The notes under the pieces are model-generated. The model did no database searches and was not told where the DNA came from. It worked only from the letters and a program-made list of their open reading frames with translations. Shown here in pieces: positions 26,227 to 35,237 of a stretch of 64,000 nucleotides of DNA. Where the stretch lies: positions 2,046,001 to 2,110,000 of the forward strand of contig CBDDLD010000004.1 in the NCBI GenBank assembly GCA_965230605.1. The letters are read 5' to 3'. A program made the position numbers and the translations under genes. Source of the stretch: CBDDLD01 sp965230605 (GTDB taxonomy: Bacteria; Bacteroidota; Bacteroidia; Flavobacteriales; Flavobacteriaceae). Position 1 is the stretch's first letter; every line of letters begins with the position of its first letter.

Positions 26227-26744
26227 TATAATTTATTTAATATGGTTAGGTATTTCTTCAATTCTTCTTTAAAAATTTCAAATTGACTGGTTTTAACATC
26301 GATAATTAAATCAAAGAACTGCTCTTTATCAATAGATATACCAATCTTAAAATTTGATTTTGACATCAATGCTAATTGATTTAAAGGCAAAAGATCCTTT
26401 TTATAATAACATATTAATGCATCATAATCTGTATCCAAAAAAGTCTGCAAATCTACATTGTTGATCTTGCCCTTCCATCCAAAATCTTTCATTGTATACA
26501 TGGTATCCCATTGATTATGCTCTGCATTTTCATCACTAGAAAAAGCCACAATCTTATGTTTTGGTGATGTAAGTCCCAAAGCCTTGAAATAAGCTCTAAA
26601 TGCTTCATAATCATTAAATTCAGAAACATTTAGTATTACACCAATTGACACCACTTTTTTATTATTAACAGTAGCTTTACGAGCTGCTAATAATTTGTTG
26701 ACATATTTTTGATTAGATTTTTCCTTAAAAGCCTTTAAAATCAT
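26226..26744 (-). CDS. DUF6913 family protein
   Basis: 172 residues, cytosolic, without signal peptide or membrane segment. Features: basic N-terminus (MILKAFKEKSNQKYVNKLL), KKVVSIGVILNVSEFNDYEAF, WDTMYTMKDFGWKGKINNVD, and DLLPLNQLALMSKSNFKIGI followed by FFDLIIDVKTSQFEIFKEEL. This matches the Bacteroidota DUF6913 family usually found beside dapA; function unknown. It overlaps dapA by 1 bp. A -7 element lies 17 bp upstream of the ATG. Confidence 0.75.
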   Translation of the reverse strand: MILKAFKEKSNQKYVNKLLAARKATVNNKKVVSIGVILNVSEFNDYEAFRAYFKALGLTSPKHKIVAFSSDENAEHNQWDTMYTMKDFGWKGKINNVDLQTFLDTDYDALICYYKKDLLPLNQLALMSKSNFKIGISIDKEQFFDLIIDVKTSQFEIFKEELKKYLTILNKL

Positions 26745-26761
26745 TTATCTTAGCCTTTGTG

Positions 26762-26769
26762 CAAATTTA
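26762..26769 (-). promoter_or_regulatory. -7 element of DUF6913-dapA operon
   Basis: TAAATTTG on the minus strand, full TAnnTTTG match, 17 bp before the DUF6913 ATG, inside the divergent gap that exists if the nucleotidase gene starts at 26811. Confidence 0.5.
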
Positions 26770-26810
26770 GCAAAAGGTATCACAACTTTTTGTTAACAAT
26801 TGATAAGATA

Positions 26811-27572
26811 TTGATCTGTATTAAACGTGTAATTCTACTCTGCTCATTTATCAGTATTCTCAACTGTAAAAATGACACTCATTTAACTAAAATTGAAGGA
26901 CAACGTATTTCAATTTCTGATAGTATAACTAATGATTCTGAAATTGAAGCATATATAAAACCTTATAGAGATAATGTCAATCGTAATTTAGATAGTGTTG
27001 TTTCATATGCAAAAGACACCTATTCTAAAAGTGACGGTCATTTAAACACCGCTATTGGCAACTTTATGGCTGATGCCGTTTTTGAAGAATGTAATCCTAT
27101 TTTTAAATCGCGAACAAATCACGACATTGATATGGTTCTATTGAATCATGGCGGTATACGATCTATTATATCCAAAGGCAATCTTACCATAAGAACAGCT
27201 TATGAAGTGATGCCCTTTGAAAACTCTGTTATAATTGCTGCTCTAAAAGGAGAACAAATAAATCAACTCATACAATATTTGGCTAACGAAAAAAGAGCAC
27301 ATCCTATTTCTCAATTAGAATTAGTTCTTAATGAAGATTTTACTGTAAAGTCTGCCCTAATTAAAGGCAAACCCATTATTAAAGACAATGTGTACTATGT
27401 AGCCACCAATGATTATTTGTACAATGGCGCAGATGGTATGACATTCTTTAAACCCAATGAAGGTGAGTATGATTTAAATTACAAGATTAGAAATGTTCTA
27501 ATTGATTACTTCAAGAAAAATGATACGATCAGTCCTACCATAGATAATCGTTTCATTCAAATTAATAATTAG
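26811..27572 (+). CDS. 5'-nucleotidase C-terminal domain lipoprotein (stand-alone half)
   Basis: 253 residues from a TTG at 26811, chosen because it gives MICIKRVILLCSFISILNC, a short lipoprotein-like signal ending in Cys. A TTG at 26757 would lie only 12 bp from the divergent gene; there is no early ATG. The mature part is the 5'-nucleotidase C-terminal domain: GNFMADAVFEEC, VLLNHGGIRS, PFENSVIIAALKGEQINQLI and YVATNDYLYNGADGMTFF (nucleoside-stacking motif). In UshA-like enzymes this domain is fused to the metal-binding catalytic domain; here that half is the next gene, 2 bp downstream, so the two probably work together. The lipobox (ILNC) is atypical. Confidence 0.82.
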   Translation: MICIKRVILLCSFISILNCKNDTHLTKIEGQRISISDSITNDSEIEAYIKPYRDNVNRNLDSVVSYAKDTYSKSDGHLNTAIGNFMADAVFEECNPIFKSRTNHDIDMVLLNHGGIRSIISKGNLTIRTAYEVMPFENSVIIAALKGEQINQLIQYLANEKRAHPISQLELVLNEDFTVKSALIKGKPIIKDNVYYVATNDYLYNGADGMTFFKPNEGEYDLNYKIRNVLIDYFKKNDTISPTIDNRFIQINN

Positions 27573-27574
27573 GT

Positions 27575-28486
27575 ATGAAAAGACGACAATTTATACAGCA
27601 AACTACAGCTGCCACAGCCATATTAGGTCTATCGGGCATTGGGCTTCAGTCTTTTGCCAATCGACCAAAAAAGATTACTATCCTTCATACTAATGACGTA
27701 CATAGTCATATAGATCCTTTTGGGCCTGACCATGCGCGTAATGCAAATAAAGGAGGTGTAGCTAGAAGAGCAACATTAATTGAAGCTGTTCGTCGCGAAA
27801 ATCCGAATACATTATTATTAGATGCCGGTGATATTTTTCAGGGCACTCCGTATTTTAATTACTATGGAGGTGAGTTAGAGTTTAAGCTGATGAGTATGTT
27901 AAAGTACGATGTAGCCACAATTGGAAATCACGACTTTGACAATGGTATAGATGGACTGTATGCTCAACTACCGCATGCAAAATTTGAGTTTGTTTCTGCT
28001 AATTATGATTTTAAAAATACAGTTCTAGACACTCATGTAAAGCCCTATAAAATCTTTATTAAAGATGGTATAAAAATAGGTGTGTTTGGATTAGGGGTAG
28101 AACTAGATGGGCTAGTAAATAAAGAAATGTACAAAGAGACTGTATATAACAATCCAATAGAGATCGCTCAGGATATGTCAAGAATACTAAAAGACGATGA
28201 ACAGTGCGATTTAATTATATGTCTATCTCATATTGGATATCATTATAGAAATAATCCGGATAGAGTCTCTGATTTAAATCTAGCTAGAGCTACAAAAGAT
28301 ATTGACCTAATTATTGGCGGGCACACCCATACCTTCTTACCTAAACCAACGATAGAGAAGAATAGTGTTGGTAAAAATGTGCTAGTGAACCAGGTTGGTG
28401 CCTACGGATTATACATAGGCAAAATCGATTTTTATTTTGAATCTGGTAAAGAAAAATCTGCCAAGGGTACTACCATAGTCGTTTAA
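27575..28486 (+). CDS. Tat-exported metallophosphatase (5'-nucleotidase catalytic half)
   Basis: 303 residues. Twin-arginine signal (MKRRQFIQQTTAATAILGLSG), then the calcineurin-like dinuclear metal site: ILHTNDVHSHIDP, LLDAGDIFQGTP, IGNHDFDNG, CLSHIGYH and GGHTHTFLP, every motif of the UshA/NadN catalytic domain. The protein stops where the C-terminal substrate domain would begin; that domain is the preceding lipoprotein gene. Probable role: hydrolysis of extracytoplasmic nucleotides to nucleosides and phosphate. It is odd that one half uses a Tat signal and the other a lipoprotein-type Sec signal. Confidence 0.92.
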   Translation: MKRRQFIQQTTAATAILGLSGIGLQSFANRPKKITILHTNDVHSHIDPFGPDHARNANKGGVARRATLIEAVRRENPNTLLLDAGDIFQGTPYFNYYGGELEFKLMSMLKYDVATIGNHDFDNGIDGLYAQLPHAKFEFVSANYDFKNTVLDTHVKPYKIFIKDGIKIGVFGLGVELDGLVNKEMYKETVYNNPIEIAQDMSRILKDDEQCDLIICLSHIGYHYRNNPDRVSDLNLARATKDIDLIIGGHTHTFLPKPTIEKNSVGKNVLVNQVGAYGLYIGKIDFYFESGKEKSAKGTTIVV

Positions 28487-28551
28487 GATAATTGTAAGCA
28501 TTGCTTTTTTAGGCGTCTAATGTATGAAGTTAACCACATACACAAAACATT

Positions 28552-28944
28552 ATGAAAGCAAATCGTATTATTCTCATTTTAAGGATCACCATCGCTATTA
28601 TTTTAATACAAACTCTTCGGTTTAAATTTACGGCACACGAGGATAGCGTGTACATCTTTGAAACTGTAGGTTTAGAGCCTTACGGTAGAATCGGAATCGG
28701 AATAGTAGAACTTATTGCCGGTATTTTATTGTTGATTCCTCGAACAATATGGCTAGGTGCTTTACTTACTTTAGGTGTAATTGGTGGTGCTATTGTAATG
28801 CACTTAACTCAATTAGGAATAGATGTCAAAGGTGACGGTGGCGTTTTATTTTATACTGCAGTAGTTACTTTTATATTAAGCGCTATCATATTATACACTC
28901 AAAGAAAAAAAATTCCAATACTCGGAAAGCGTTTTTCTAATTAG
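28552..28944 (+). CDS. DoxX family membrane protein
   Basis: 130 residues with four predicted membrane helices (about 5-22, 45-63, 67-88, 97-115). RITIAIILIQTLRFKFT and GRIGIGIVELIAGILLLIPRT fit the DoxX family, small inner-membrane proteins linked in other bacteria to redox functions but mostly uncharacterised. It follows the nucleotidase pair after 65 bp and overlaps the convergent membrane-protein gene by 8 bp at the 3' ends. No cofactor motif is seen. Confidence 0.8.
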   Translation: MKANRIILILRITIAIILIQTLRFKFTAHEDSVYIFETVGLEPYGRIGIGIVELIAGILLLIPRTIWLGALLTLGVIGGAIVMHLTQLGIDVKGDGGVLFYTAVVTFILSAIILYTQRKKIPILGKRFSN

Positions 28945-29680
28945 CCTCTAGTTGATCCTCATTATAGTTTTTAACTATTTCTTCATGTGTCTTTTGGGAT
29001 TGAAAGTAAAGAAATAAAAACCCAAGCACCATGAATATGGAATATATAATATTTAGGTTATTAGCATCTGAGATGTAGTAATAAGCTAATTGAATCATTT
29101 CTGAGAACATAATAAATATAGACCCTATAAGGAATAACATAGACTTATTATCATTTCTATACATATAACTGATTAGTGCTACAGACAATAACATCATAAT
29201 AATACCATTGTATGTAAATTCTAAAACATATGACGTCATATCTAGCCCACTTTTAGCTGTAGCAGATATGAGATACACACAGAATACATCCAAAACAATT
29301 AAAATAGAAAGAGACACCGGGAATCGAGATACAATTTCCTTTAAATTCATGTGCTGTAATACCTGAATAATTAGAGCTACATATGATGATATAAATAGAA
29401 TATTTGCCAAATAGTAGCCGATATCTATTAAATTATATGTGATGTCAAAAGACCAACTGATAAAACTAATTAATTGACCTAATATAAAAAGTATTAAAAA
29501 CAAGGTGAAATACTTCTCCTTCGCTTTCTTCTCTGTGTATTTATAATATATAAATAACAATATAATCAGGCATAATGCAGCTACTCCACTAGCGTAAAGC
29601 TCATTTTTAGATATATTTAAAACTAAAAATAATGTAGCCAGAAGTATTAATAATAGTTTTATTACTCTCTGTATCAGCAT
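28937..29680 (-). CDS. Multipass membrane protein of unknown function
   Basis: 247 residues, seven to eight predicted membrane helices, the first at residues 5-23, with a charged C-terminal tail (SQKTHEEIVKNYNEDQLEAN). The spacing of helices and acidic residues vaguely recalls the YhhN/lysoplasmalogenase fold, but I see no conserved motif and do not claim it. Transcribed alone: its 3' end overlaps DoxX by 8 bp, and an exact -7 element lies 22 bp upstream of the start. Confidence 0.65.
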   Translation of the reverse strand: MLIQRVIKLLLILLATLFLVLNISKNELYASGVAALCLIILLFIYYKYTEKKAKEKYFTLFLILFILGQLISFISWSFDITYNLIDIGYYLANILFISSYVALIIQVLQHMNLKEIVSRFPVSLSILIVLDVFCVYLISATAKSGLDMTSYVLEFTYNGIIMMLLSVALISYMYRNDNKSMLFLIGSIFIMFSEMIQLAYYYISDANNLNIIYSIFMVLGFLFLYFQSQKTHEEIVKNYNEDQLEAN

Positions 29681-29702
29681 AATTAATCCCTTATTATGTT
29701 GA

Positions 29703-29710
29703 CAAATATA
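29703..29710 (-). promoter_or_regulatory. -7 element of membrane protein gene
   Basis: TATATTTG on the minus strand, full TAnnTTTG match, 22 bp before the ATG at 29680. Confidence 0.5.
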
Positions 29711-29779
29711 AATAAAAATTACAATTAAACGGTAAAAAATTACTTTTTATCGATTTTTTATGCATTTTTCTGTAAGATT

Positions 29780-31774
29780 TTACTTAATCATCGTAAGAAA
29801 ATCCTGCTCAGAGATAATGGAAACACCTAATTTTTCTGCTTTAGCGCGCTTACTTGGTCCCATATTATTTCCTGCCACTAAATAACTTGTTTTAGAAGAT
29901 ACTGAAGATGATACTTTACCACCATTATCCTCAATCAGCTTTTTTAATTCATTTCGAGATACAATTTCAAAAACGCCTGAGACTACAAATATAGAACCCT
30001 TAAGCTTCTCCGTTTGATTGGCAAGTTGTTCTTTAGATATTTCTAGCTGCACACCAAAACTCTTAAGTCTTTCAATAATCTGCACATTTTCTTCAGAAGA
30101 AAAGAACTCTATTACACTTTCTGCTATACGTTCTCCTATTTCATCAACGAGTGTTAGATCTAGTAGTGAAGCATTCATAAGATTATCTATAGTTTTGTAA
30201 TGCTTTGCTAATTTTTTAGCTACAGTTTCTCCAACATACCGTATTCCTAGAGCAAAAAGAACACGTTCAAAAGGAATTTGCTGAGAAGCTTCAATGCCTT
30301 TGACTAAATTATCAGCACTTTTTTCTGCCATTCGCTCTAAAGGTATCACTTGTTCTACTGTTAGTTCATAAAGGTCAGAATAATTAGAAATAAGCCCTTC
30401 AGAAACTAATAACGCTACTGTTTCTCCTCCTAAGCCTTCTATATCCATAGCTTTTCTAGATATATAGTGTTGAATTCTTCCAACGACTTGTGGTTGACAG
30501 CCATTATAATTAGGGCAATAATGCTTTGCTTCTCCTTGTGGTCTTATTAATTCAGTACCACATTCGGGACAATGACTGATATATTCAGTAATTTTCAGAC
30601 CTTCAGCTCTTTTTGACAAATCCACAGCAATGATCTTTGGAATAATCTCTCCTCCCTTCTCAACAAAAACAGTATCTCCCACTCTTACATCTAGTTTTTC
30701 TACTTGATCAGCATTATGTAATGAAGCGCGTTTAACAATAGTCCCCGCTAATAAGATTGGTTCAAGATTTGCTACTGGCGTAATAGCGCCTGTTCTTCCT
30801 ACTTGATATGTAATTTCATTTAATACCGTGGAAACTTGCTCGGCTTTAAATTTGTAGGCCATAGCCCACCTTGGCGCTTTAGCAGTAAAACCAAGTTCAT
30901 CTTGTTGGTAAAAGCTATTTACTTTTATAACCACACCATCAATCTCATAAGGTAAGTCATGACGATGTTTATCCCAATAAGAAATATAATCTAGGATCTC
31001 ATCTACAGAATTAACCAACTTAGCCTCATTAGGTACTTTAAATCCCCAGGCTCTGGCTTTCTCTAAACCTTCAAACTGTGTTTTAAAACTTAGGTTTTTG
31101 CCTTTTATACTATATAATAAACATTGTAATGGACGCTTAGCCACCTCAGCACTATCTTGAAGTTTCAAACTACCCGAAGCTGTGTTTCTTGGATTTCTGT
31201 AAGGTTCTTCATCATTAGCTATACGCTCTTCATTCATTTTTTTAAATCCCTCAAGAGGAAGGATAATTTCTCCTCTGATATCAAAACGCTGTGGGAAATC
31301 GCCTTTAAGTGTTAAAGGCACCGTTTTTATCGTCTTAACATTGGTAGTTACTTCATCCCCCTGAACACCATCGCCTCTGGTAACCGCTCTTAATAATTGC
31401 CCGTTCTCATATGTTAAATTCATTGAGGCACCATCATACTTTAACTCACATGTATATTGTATATCGCCGTCAACTAATTTTTTTATTCGTTTTTCCCATT
31501 CTAGTAAGTCTTCTTTAGAATAAGAGTTGTCTAAAGAATACATACGATGTTCATGAACAACGGTATTAAAATTCTTGGTTACCTCTCCCCCAACTCTTTG
31601 TGTTGGAGAGTTAGGGTCGTAGAATTCAGGATGCTGCTCCTCAAGCTCTTGTAATGTCTTGAGCTTCATATCAAAATCATAATCGCTTATGGTTGGATCA
31701 TCCAACACATAATAATTATAATTATGTTTTCTAAGCTCTGTTCTTAATAACTCTATTTGTTCTTTAACTCCCAT
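29780..31774 (-). CDS. ligA: NAD-dependent DNA ligase
   Basis: 664 residues, normal length. LigA seals nicks using NAD. Domain Ia HNYNYYVLDDPTISDYDFD; adenylation motif CELKYDGASMNL (nucleophilic Lys); OB fold; Cys4 zinc finger CPECGTEL ... HYCPNYNGC; helix-hairpin-helix repeats (about 480-570); C-terminal BRCT domain (about 590-664, LKGSIFVVSGVFE). All domains are present. It follows the LOG gene by 1 bp in a GNAT-prmC-LOG-ligA operon. Confidence 0.97.
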   Translation of the reverse strand: MGVKEQIELLRTELRKHNYNYYVLDDPTISDYDFDMKLKTLQELEEQHPEFYDPNSPTQRVGGEVTKNFNTVVHEHRMYSLDNSYSKEDLLEWEKRIKKLVDGDIQYTCELKYDGASMNLTYENGQLLRAVTRGDGVQGDEVTTNVKTIKTVPLTLKGDFPQRFDIRGEIILPLEGFKKMNEERIANDEEPYRNPRNTASGSLKLQDSAEVAKRPLQCLLYSIKGKNLSFKTQFEGLEKARAWGFKVPNEAKLVNSVDEILDYISYWDKHRHDLPYEIDGVVIKVNSFYQQDELGFTAKAPRWAMAYKFKAEQVSTVLNEITYQVGRTGAITPVANLEPILLAGTIVKRASLHNADQVEKLDVRVGDTVFVEKGGEIIPKIIAVDLSKRAEGLKITEYISHCPECGTELIRPQGEAKHYCPNYNGCQPQVVGRIQHYISRKAMDIEGLGGETVALLVSEGLISNYSDLYELTVEQVIPLERMAEKSADNLVKGIEASQQIPFERVLFALGIRYVGETVAKKLAKHYKTIDNLMNASLLDLTLVDEIGERIAESVIEFFSSEENVQIIERLKSFGVQLEISKEQLANQTEKLKGSIFVVSGVFEIVSRNELKKLIEDNGGKVSSSVSSKTSYLVAGNNMGPSKRAKAEKLGVSIISEQDFLTMIK

Positions 31775-31775
31775 T

Positions 31776-32357
31776 CTAAATTCCTTCTTTATTCAACCAT
31801 TTTGGAGCGGGTAATGGTTTATAATTTTTCATTTTATCTAGTAACCCTTCTATGGTGTTATCTACTACAACTGCATCTAAATTTTGCTGCTTTAAAAACC
31901 CTCGGTCTACCATTGTTTTACATTGTAATAAAAGTGCGTCATAATAACCATTGGTATTTAATATACCTATAGGTTTAGTATGTAATCCTAATTGTCCCCA
32001 GGTCGTAATTTCAAAAAACTCATCCATGGTTCCAAAGCCTCCGGGAATAATCATAAAACCATCACTTTTTTCATACATAGTAACTTTTCGATCATGCATA
32101 TTTTGAGTGACTATAAGCTCTGTTAAATGGTCATTAACTATTTCCTTGGTTCTTAAAAAGCTTGGAATAACACCAATGGTTTTACCACCATGGTCTACTA
32201 CTTCTTTTGCGACAATACCCATTATTCCGATTTTAGCGGCGCCGTATACCAGAGTTATTTCACTATTAGCCAAGAGTTTTCCCAGGCGCTTAGCTTCTTC
32301 AATAATAATAGGGTCATTACCTTCGCTGCTACCGCAGAATACAGAAATAGAGTTCAT
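31776..32357 (-). CDS. LOG/TIGR00730 family Rossmann protein (cytokinin riboside phosphoribohydrolase type)
   Basis: 193 residues. The signature PGGFGTMDEFFE is the LOG catalytic motif PGGxGTxxE; ISVFCGSSEGNDP and the GYYDALL segment complete the family pattern. Characterised members release the base from nucleoside 5'-monophosphates, and some produce cytokinins; the bacterial substrate is not predicted here. It shares a TAATG with prmC (1-bp overlap) and precedes ligA by 1 bp, so translation is coupled. Confidence 0.9.
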   Translation of the reverse strand: MNSISVFCGSSEGNDPIIIEEAKRLGKLLANSEITLVYGAAKIGIMGIVAKEVVDHGGKTIGVIPSFLRTKEIVNDHLTELIVTQNMHDRKVTMYEKSDGFMIIPGGFGTMDEFFEITTWGQLGLHTKPIGILNTNGYYDALLLQCKTMVDRGFLKQQNLDAVVVDNTIEGLLDKMKNYKPLPAPKWLNKEGI

Positions 32358-33214
32358 TATATCTTTGTGGCTTTTATTATTCTATCCCTCCCAGAGAGAT
32401 CTTTTTTTAATTCAATATTTATATATGTATAAGACTTTAGCAAGTCTATCATCTGCTCTCCAAGATACTCGTTAATTTCAAAATACAAGTACCCTCCTGT
32501 CATCAAATTATTAACACAAAACTTACAAATTGCATCATAAAATACTAGAGGGTCATCATCTTCTACAAACAATGCTAAATGCGGCTCATTATCAGTTACA
32601 TTGCTCTTCATTTCCCTTTTTTCTTTATTCCTGACATATGGAGGATTTGATACAACAATATTAAATTGAGGATAATCATTCTTATTATTTAGTATGTCGG
32701 TCTCACTAAAATTGACTTCAACATTATTCAATTCCGCATTTTCAGTAGCTACTTTAAGTGCATCTCTGCTAACGTCTATAGCATATACTGACGCATTAGT
32801 GATATTTTTAGCTAATGTTATTGCAATGCATCCACTTCCGGTGCCTATATCCATTATGTTCAATTCCTGATTCTTATCGGAATTTTTGACATCCTCAATA
32901 ATCCAATCCACTAACTCTTCAGTTTCAGGTCTTGGAATCAACACACTTTCATTTACATTAAAGCTTAATCCATAAAAGAAGGTATTCCCAATTACATATT
33001 GAATAGGTTTTTCTTTTTTAAGCGCATCAAGCGCTTTAAATATTGGCTCTTGTTCTTCTTTGATTATAGAAAAGTCTGGTTGAATCGCTAGGTGAATTCT
33101 AGGAAGTTTATAATAATGCTCTATAAGAATGAAGAAAAAACTATCAACTTCATTAGCTCCATATATTGTGTCTAATTCTTTGTGAAAAATGTGTTGTATA
33201 TCTTTTAACCTCAA
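32357..33214 (-). CDS. prmC: Peptide chain release factor N5-glutamine methyltransferase
   Basis: 285 residues. PrmC methylates the Gln of the GGQ motif in RF1 and RF2. SAM-binding NIMDIGTGSGCIAITLA, catalytic NPPYV (in VVSNPPYVRNKEK) and the N-terminal helical domain with LIPRPETEELVDW, all diagnostic. No prfA or prfB is in the window. It is second in the operon, 3 bp after the GNAT gene. Confidence 0.95.
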   Translation of the reverse strand: MRLKDIQHIFHKELDTIYGANEVDSFFFILIEHYYKLPRIHLAIQPDFSIIKEEQEPIFKALDALKKEKPIQYVIGNTFFYGLSFNVNESVLIPRPETEELVDWIIEDVKNSDKNQELNIMDIGTGSGCIAITLAKNITNASVYAIDVSRDALKVATENAELNNVEVNFSETDILNNKNDYPQFNIVVSNPPYVRNKEKREMKSNVTDNEPHLALFVEDDDPLVFYDAICKFCVNNLMTGGYLYFEINEYLGEQMIDLLKSYTYINIELKKDLSGRDRIIKATKI

Positions 33215-33217
33215 GTC

Positions 33218-33709
33218 CTAAAGATTTTTTATCATCCAAACTGTACACGAGTAATGCCCTGTATCTCCCATAGGGCCTTCTATACCTTCAAAACCAAATT
33301 TCCTGTATAACTTCCTTGCATCATCCATATAAGGCATTGTCTCTAAATAGCATTGGTCATATCCTTCTGCCTTAGCAAAATCTAAGCATTTAGACATCAT
33401 TGCACTTCCTATACCCTTGCCTCTAGCTTCAGGAAGGAAATACATTTTTTGTAGTTCACATACATTGCCTTCATAATTATCTAAAGGTGAAATTCCTGCT
33501 CCTCCAATAACAGCATTTCCTTTTTCAACAACGAAATAAACCTTACGATCTTCATCATAGGTTTCTGTCATGCAATCTAATGTTACATCCTCATAGGCAG
33601 TACCAACTTTAGGTACACCAAATTCGATTAAAACAGAGCGAATTGCAGCAGCAATTTTCGGATCATCCTCAGAAGTAATTTCTCGTATTACAATATTATC
33701 TTTACTCAC
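33218..33709 (-). CDS. GNAT family N-acetyltransferase
   Basis: 163 residues. GNAT fold with the acetyl-CoA loop LPEARGKGIGSAMMSKCLDFA, preceding strand GNVCELQKMYFLP and C-terminal DDARKLYRKFGFEGIEGPMG. The substrate cannot be predicted. It is the first gene of the prmC-LOG-ligA operon, 3 bp before prmC, divergent from the LEA2 lipoprotein gene. No exact -7 element is seen upstream. Confidence 0.88.
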   Translation of the reverse strand: MSKDNIVIREITSEDDPKIAAAIRSVLIEFGVPKVGTAYEDVTLDCMTETYDEDRKVYFVVEKGNAVIGGAGISPLDNYEGNVCELQKMYFLPEARGKGIGSAMMSKCLDFAKAEGYDQCYLETMPYMDDARKLYRKFGFEGIEGPMGDTGHYSCTVWMIKNL

Positions 33710-33766
33710 GCTATTGTCTTATTTTTACATCATAAAAAATTGGATGTGAAGATACGTATAAATTTA

Positions 33767-34231
33767 ATGAAGGATTTCTATTTAATAACTATAATTTGCT
33801 TCATTTTTCTTTGTACTCAAAGCTGTTCTGTAAGTGAAGAACCAGAGTACAAAGGTATTGAATCTATTAAAGTTATTGACGCTGACTTAAAGTCCGTAAC
33901 CATCAGTGCTGATGCTGTTTTCTATAATCCTAATGATGTTGGCGGACATCTTAATACCGATGAAGTGTTTGTGTATATAAATGAAGTAAAGATTGCCAGA
34001 TTATCTACTGAAAGATTCCGTGTTCCCAGCAAAGAAAATTTCAATGTCCCACTTATCGTTACAATTTCTACAGATCGTATTATAGACAAAAAAAGTCTTG
34101 GCGGATTGTTAGGGAGTTTGGTTTCTCAGAAAGTTGATATTCAATATAAAGGAGAAATAAAATATAATGTCTTGGGGTATTCTTCATCATACCTTGTCGA
34201 TGAAACAAAAACCCTCAAAATCAAAATATAA
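33767..34231 (+). CDS. LEA type 2 (WHy-domain) family lipoprotein
   Basis: 154 residues from the ATG; a TTG nine codons upstream is less likely. The signal MKDFYLITIICFIFLCTQSC ends in a Cys, so it is a probable lipoprotein. The mature domain fits LEA2: YKGIESIKVIDADLKSVTI, then DAVFYNPNDVGGHLNTDEVF (the FYNPN element), then VPLIVTISTDRI. Bacterial members are thought to be structural or stress proteins; no function is shown. Its last 32 bp overlap ribD if that gene starts at 34200. Confidence 0.72.
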   Translation: MKDFYLITIICFIFLCTQSCSVSEEPEYKGIESIKVIDADLKSVTISADAVFYNPNDVGGHLNTDEVFVYINEVKIARLSTERFRVPSKENFNVPLIVTISTDRIIDKKSLGGLLGSLVSQKVDIQYKGEIKYNVLGYSSSYLVDETKTLKIKI

Positions 34232-35237
34232 CTTGAGTGTTGACGAATTATATATGGAGCGTTGTCTGCAGCTTGGCAGAAATGGACTAGGCACTACTAG
34301 ACCTAATCCCATGGTAGGTGCTATAATTGTTAAAGACGGCGAAATAATTGGAGAGGGTTTTACTAAACCCTATGGCAGTTCTCATGCTGAAGTTATTGCT
34401 ATTAATAGTGTTAAAGACAAAACAGCCTTAAAGCATTCTACATTATATGTCACTCTTGAGCCTTGTAGTCATTATGGAAAAACGCCACCATGCAGTGATC
34501 TTATAATAGAGCATAACATTCCAAGAGTAGTCATTGGTTGTGTTGATGACAATCCGGAAGTATCTGGTCGAGGAGTAAAAAAGCTAAACGATAATGGATG
34601 TGATGTCACTGTAGGTGTATTAGAAAGCGCTTGTAAGAGACACCATAAACGCTTTTTTACTTATCATAATAAAAAACGCCCATACATTATATTAAAATGG
34701 GCTCAAAGCAGTGACGGGTTTATAGCACCAAAAGAAAAATCTACCCAAGCACCTGTTTGGATAACCAATTCATATTCTAGGCAATTAGTTCATAAATGGC
34801 GAGCAGAAGAACAAGCCATATTAGTAGGAACAAATACTGTGATAGAGGATAATCCAAGTCTAACTGTAAGGGACTGGAAAGGTGAGAATCCCATTCGGAT
34901 TGTATTGGATAAAGATACTACGTTAGACAAAGAATTACAGGTGTTTAATTCTGAAGCGAAAACTTTATCTATTACGCAGTCTGATATAGACTATGAAGCG
35001 CCTATAGCACAACAGATTTGTACCTTATTGTACGACGCTCATATCAATTCTGTAATCATTGAAGGTGGTGCAAAAACACTTGAGGCATTCATCAATGAGG
35101 GGTTATGGGATGAAGCCAGAATTTTTTACGGCAGTATCAAATTCCATGATGGAGTTAAAGCTCCAGATTTGAATGAAGTAGCAAATTCAGAGTTCGAATT
35201 AAAAGGTGATTTGTTGAAAATATTTAATAATGGTTGA
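34200..35237 (+). CDS. ribD: Bifunctional riboflavin biosynthesis deaminase/reductase
   Basis: 345 residues from ATG 34200. The deaminase domain (to about 160) has zinc ligands SHAEVIAI (His-Ala-Glu) and EPCSHYGKTPPC; the reductase domain (about 165-345) has RPYIILKWAQSSDGFI and SVIIEGGAKTLEAF. RibD converts the 2,5-diamino pyrimidine intermediate to the ribitylamino-uracil phosphate. The start is uncertain: ATG 34200 overlaps the LEA2 gene by 32 bp, whereas TTG 34233 sits just after its stop and ATG 34254 is also possible. The HAD gene overlaps its end by 8 bp. Confidence 0.93.
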   Translation: MKQKPSKSKYNLSVDELYMERCLQLGRNGLGTTRPNPMVGAIIVKDGEIIGEGFTKPYGSSHAEVIAINSVKDKTALKHSTLYVTLEPCSHYGKTPPCSDLIIEHNIPRVVIGCVDDNPEVSGRGVKKLNDNGCDVTVGVLESACKRHHKRFFTYHNKKRPYIILKWAQSSDGFIAPKEKSTQAPVWITNSYSRQLVHKWRAEEQAILVGTNTVIEDNPSLTVRDWKGENPIRIVLDKDTTLDKELQVFNSEAKTLSITQSDIDYEAPIAQQICTLLYDAHINSVIIEGGAKTLEAFINEGLWDEARIFYGSIKFHDGVKAPDLNEVANSEFELKGDLLKIFNNG

